Shown here: piece by piece, positions 5,206 to 5,357 of the stretch
How positions within the stretch are numbered: the stretch's first letter is position 1
Layout of the letters: every line of letters begins with the position of its first letter
DNA from: Campylobacteraceae bacterium
GTDB taxonomy: Bacteria > Campylobacterota > Campylobacteria > Campylobacterales > Campylobacteraceae
Direction of reading: 5' to 3'
Length of the DNA: 5,357 nt
NCBI GenBank assembly: GCA_031290675.1
Contig: JAITNC010000142.1
Span: 1 to 5,357, forward strand
Notes under the pieces: model-generated
Database searches by the model: none
Told to the model about the DNA's origin: nothing
What the model saw: the letters and a program-made list of their open reading frames with translations, nothing else
Made by a program: the position numbers and the translations under genes

Positions 5206-5357
5206 TTGGCAGGCTCACTCTTAGTCATCTCCGGTCCTAGCGGTTCGGGCAAAAGTTCAATCATCAAAGAGGTCTTGAAAAATAACCCAAATGCTATATT
5301 TTCCATCTCAACGACCACGAGAGAGCTAAGAGAGGGCGAGAAACACGGAGTAAACTA
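5206..5357 (+). CDS. gmk: Guanylate kinase, N-terminal part (3' end outside window), TTG start
   Basis: Gmk phosphorylates GMP (and dGMP) to GDP using ATP, a step in GTP supply. The frame opens right after the TAA of the previous gene: TAA 5203-5205 is followed directly by TTG 5206-5208, and GAGG (5194-5197) lies eight bases upstream inside the preceding gene. The predicted protein begins (M)AGSLLVISGPSGSGKSSIIK. The P-loop GPSGSGKSS is at residues 10-18. The GMP-binding segment STTTRELREGEKHG is at 35-48, with Ser35, Arg39 and Arg42 aligning with the GMP phosphate-binding residues known from yeast Gmk (Ser34, Arg38, Arg41). Fifty codons are present before the window ends. No in-frame ATG lies between the previous stop and the P-loop, so a TTG start is required unless the gene begins with another rare codon. 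The family is about 205 residues, so about a quarter is visible. Confidence 0.95.
   Translation, partial: MAGSLLVISGPSGSGKSSIIKEVLKNNPNAIFSISTTTRELREGEKHGVN

Overview
The window looks like chromosomal DNA from a member of the Campylobacterota (formerly Epsilonproteobacteria). The evidence is the close resemblance, judged from memory, of the S2 and EF-Ts proteins to Campylobacter and Sulfurimonas homologues, and the gene order rpsB - tsf - ABC ATPase - acidic protein - gmk. As I recall it, this is the C. jejuni order Cj1182c-Cj1181c-Cj1180c-(fliR)-Cj1178c-gmk, but without fliR. I cannot name the genus from sequence alone.

Layout: (1) 1-246, the 3' end of a gene whose product resembles the C-terminal half of an HdrB-type (CCG-domain) protein. 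(2) 247-1064, about 820 bp with no credible gene but rich in repeats: a GC-rich palindromic stretch (about 301-390); four copies of a hairpin repeat arranged as two forward and two inverted copies, inside an imperfect fold-back structure (429-825); an extended -10 promoter-like site at its centre; a perfect 25-bp direct duplication (828-852 and 893-917); and a short leader hairpin before rpsB. (3) 1065-3195, the rpsB-tsf operon with overlapping stop and start, closed by a strong intrinsic terminator. (4) 3214-5357, a second cluster on the same strand: a LolD/FtsE-type ABC ATPase, a 437-residue protein with a receiver-like N-terminus and a long acidic tail, and the start of gmk from a TTG codon directly abutting the previous stop.

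The coding genes are mostly housekeeping: translation (S2, EF-Ts), guanine nucleotide synthesis (Gmk) and an ABC ATPase without a permease in view. The least understood gene is the receiver-like/acidic protein. The least ordinary DNA is the repeat-packed region upstream of rpsB, where hairpin copies differ by paired, compensating changes. I see no CRISPR array, transposase, tRNA or rRNA, and no convincing new defence or mobile system.
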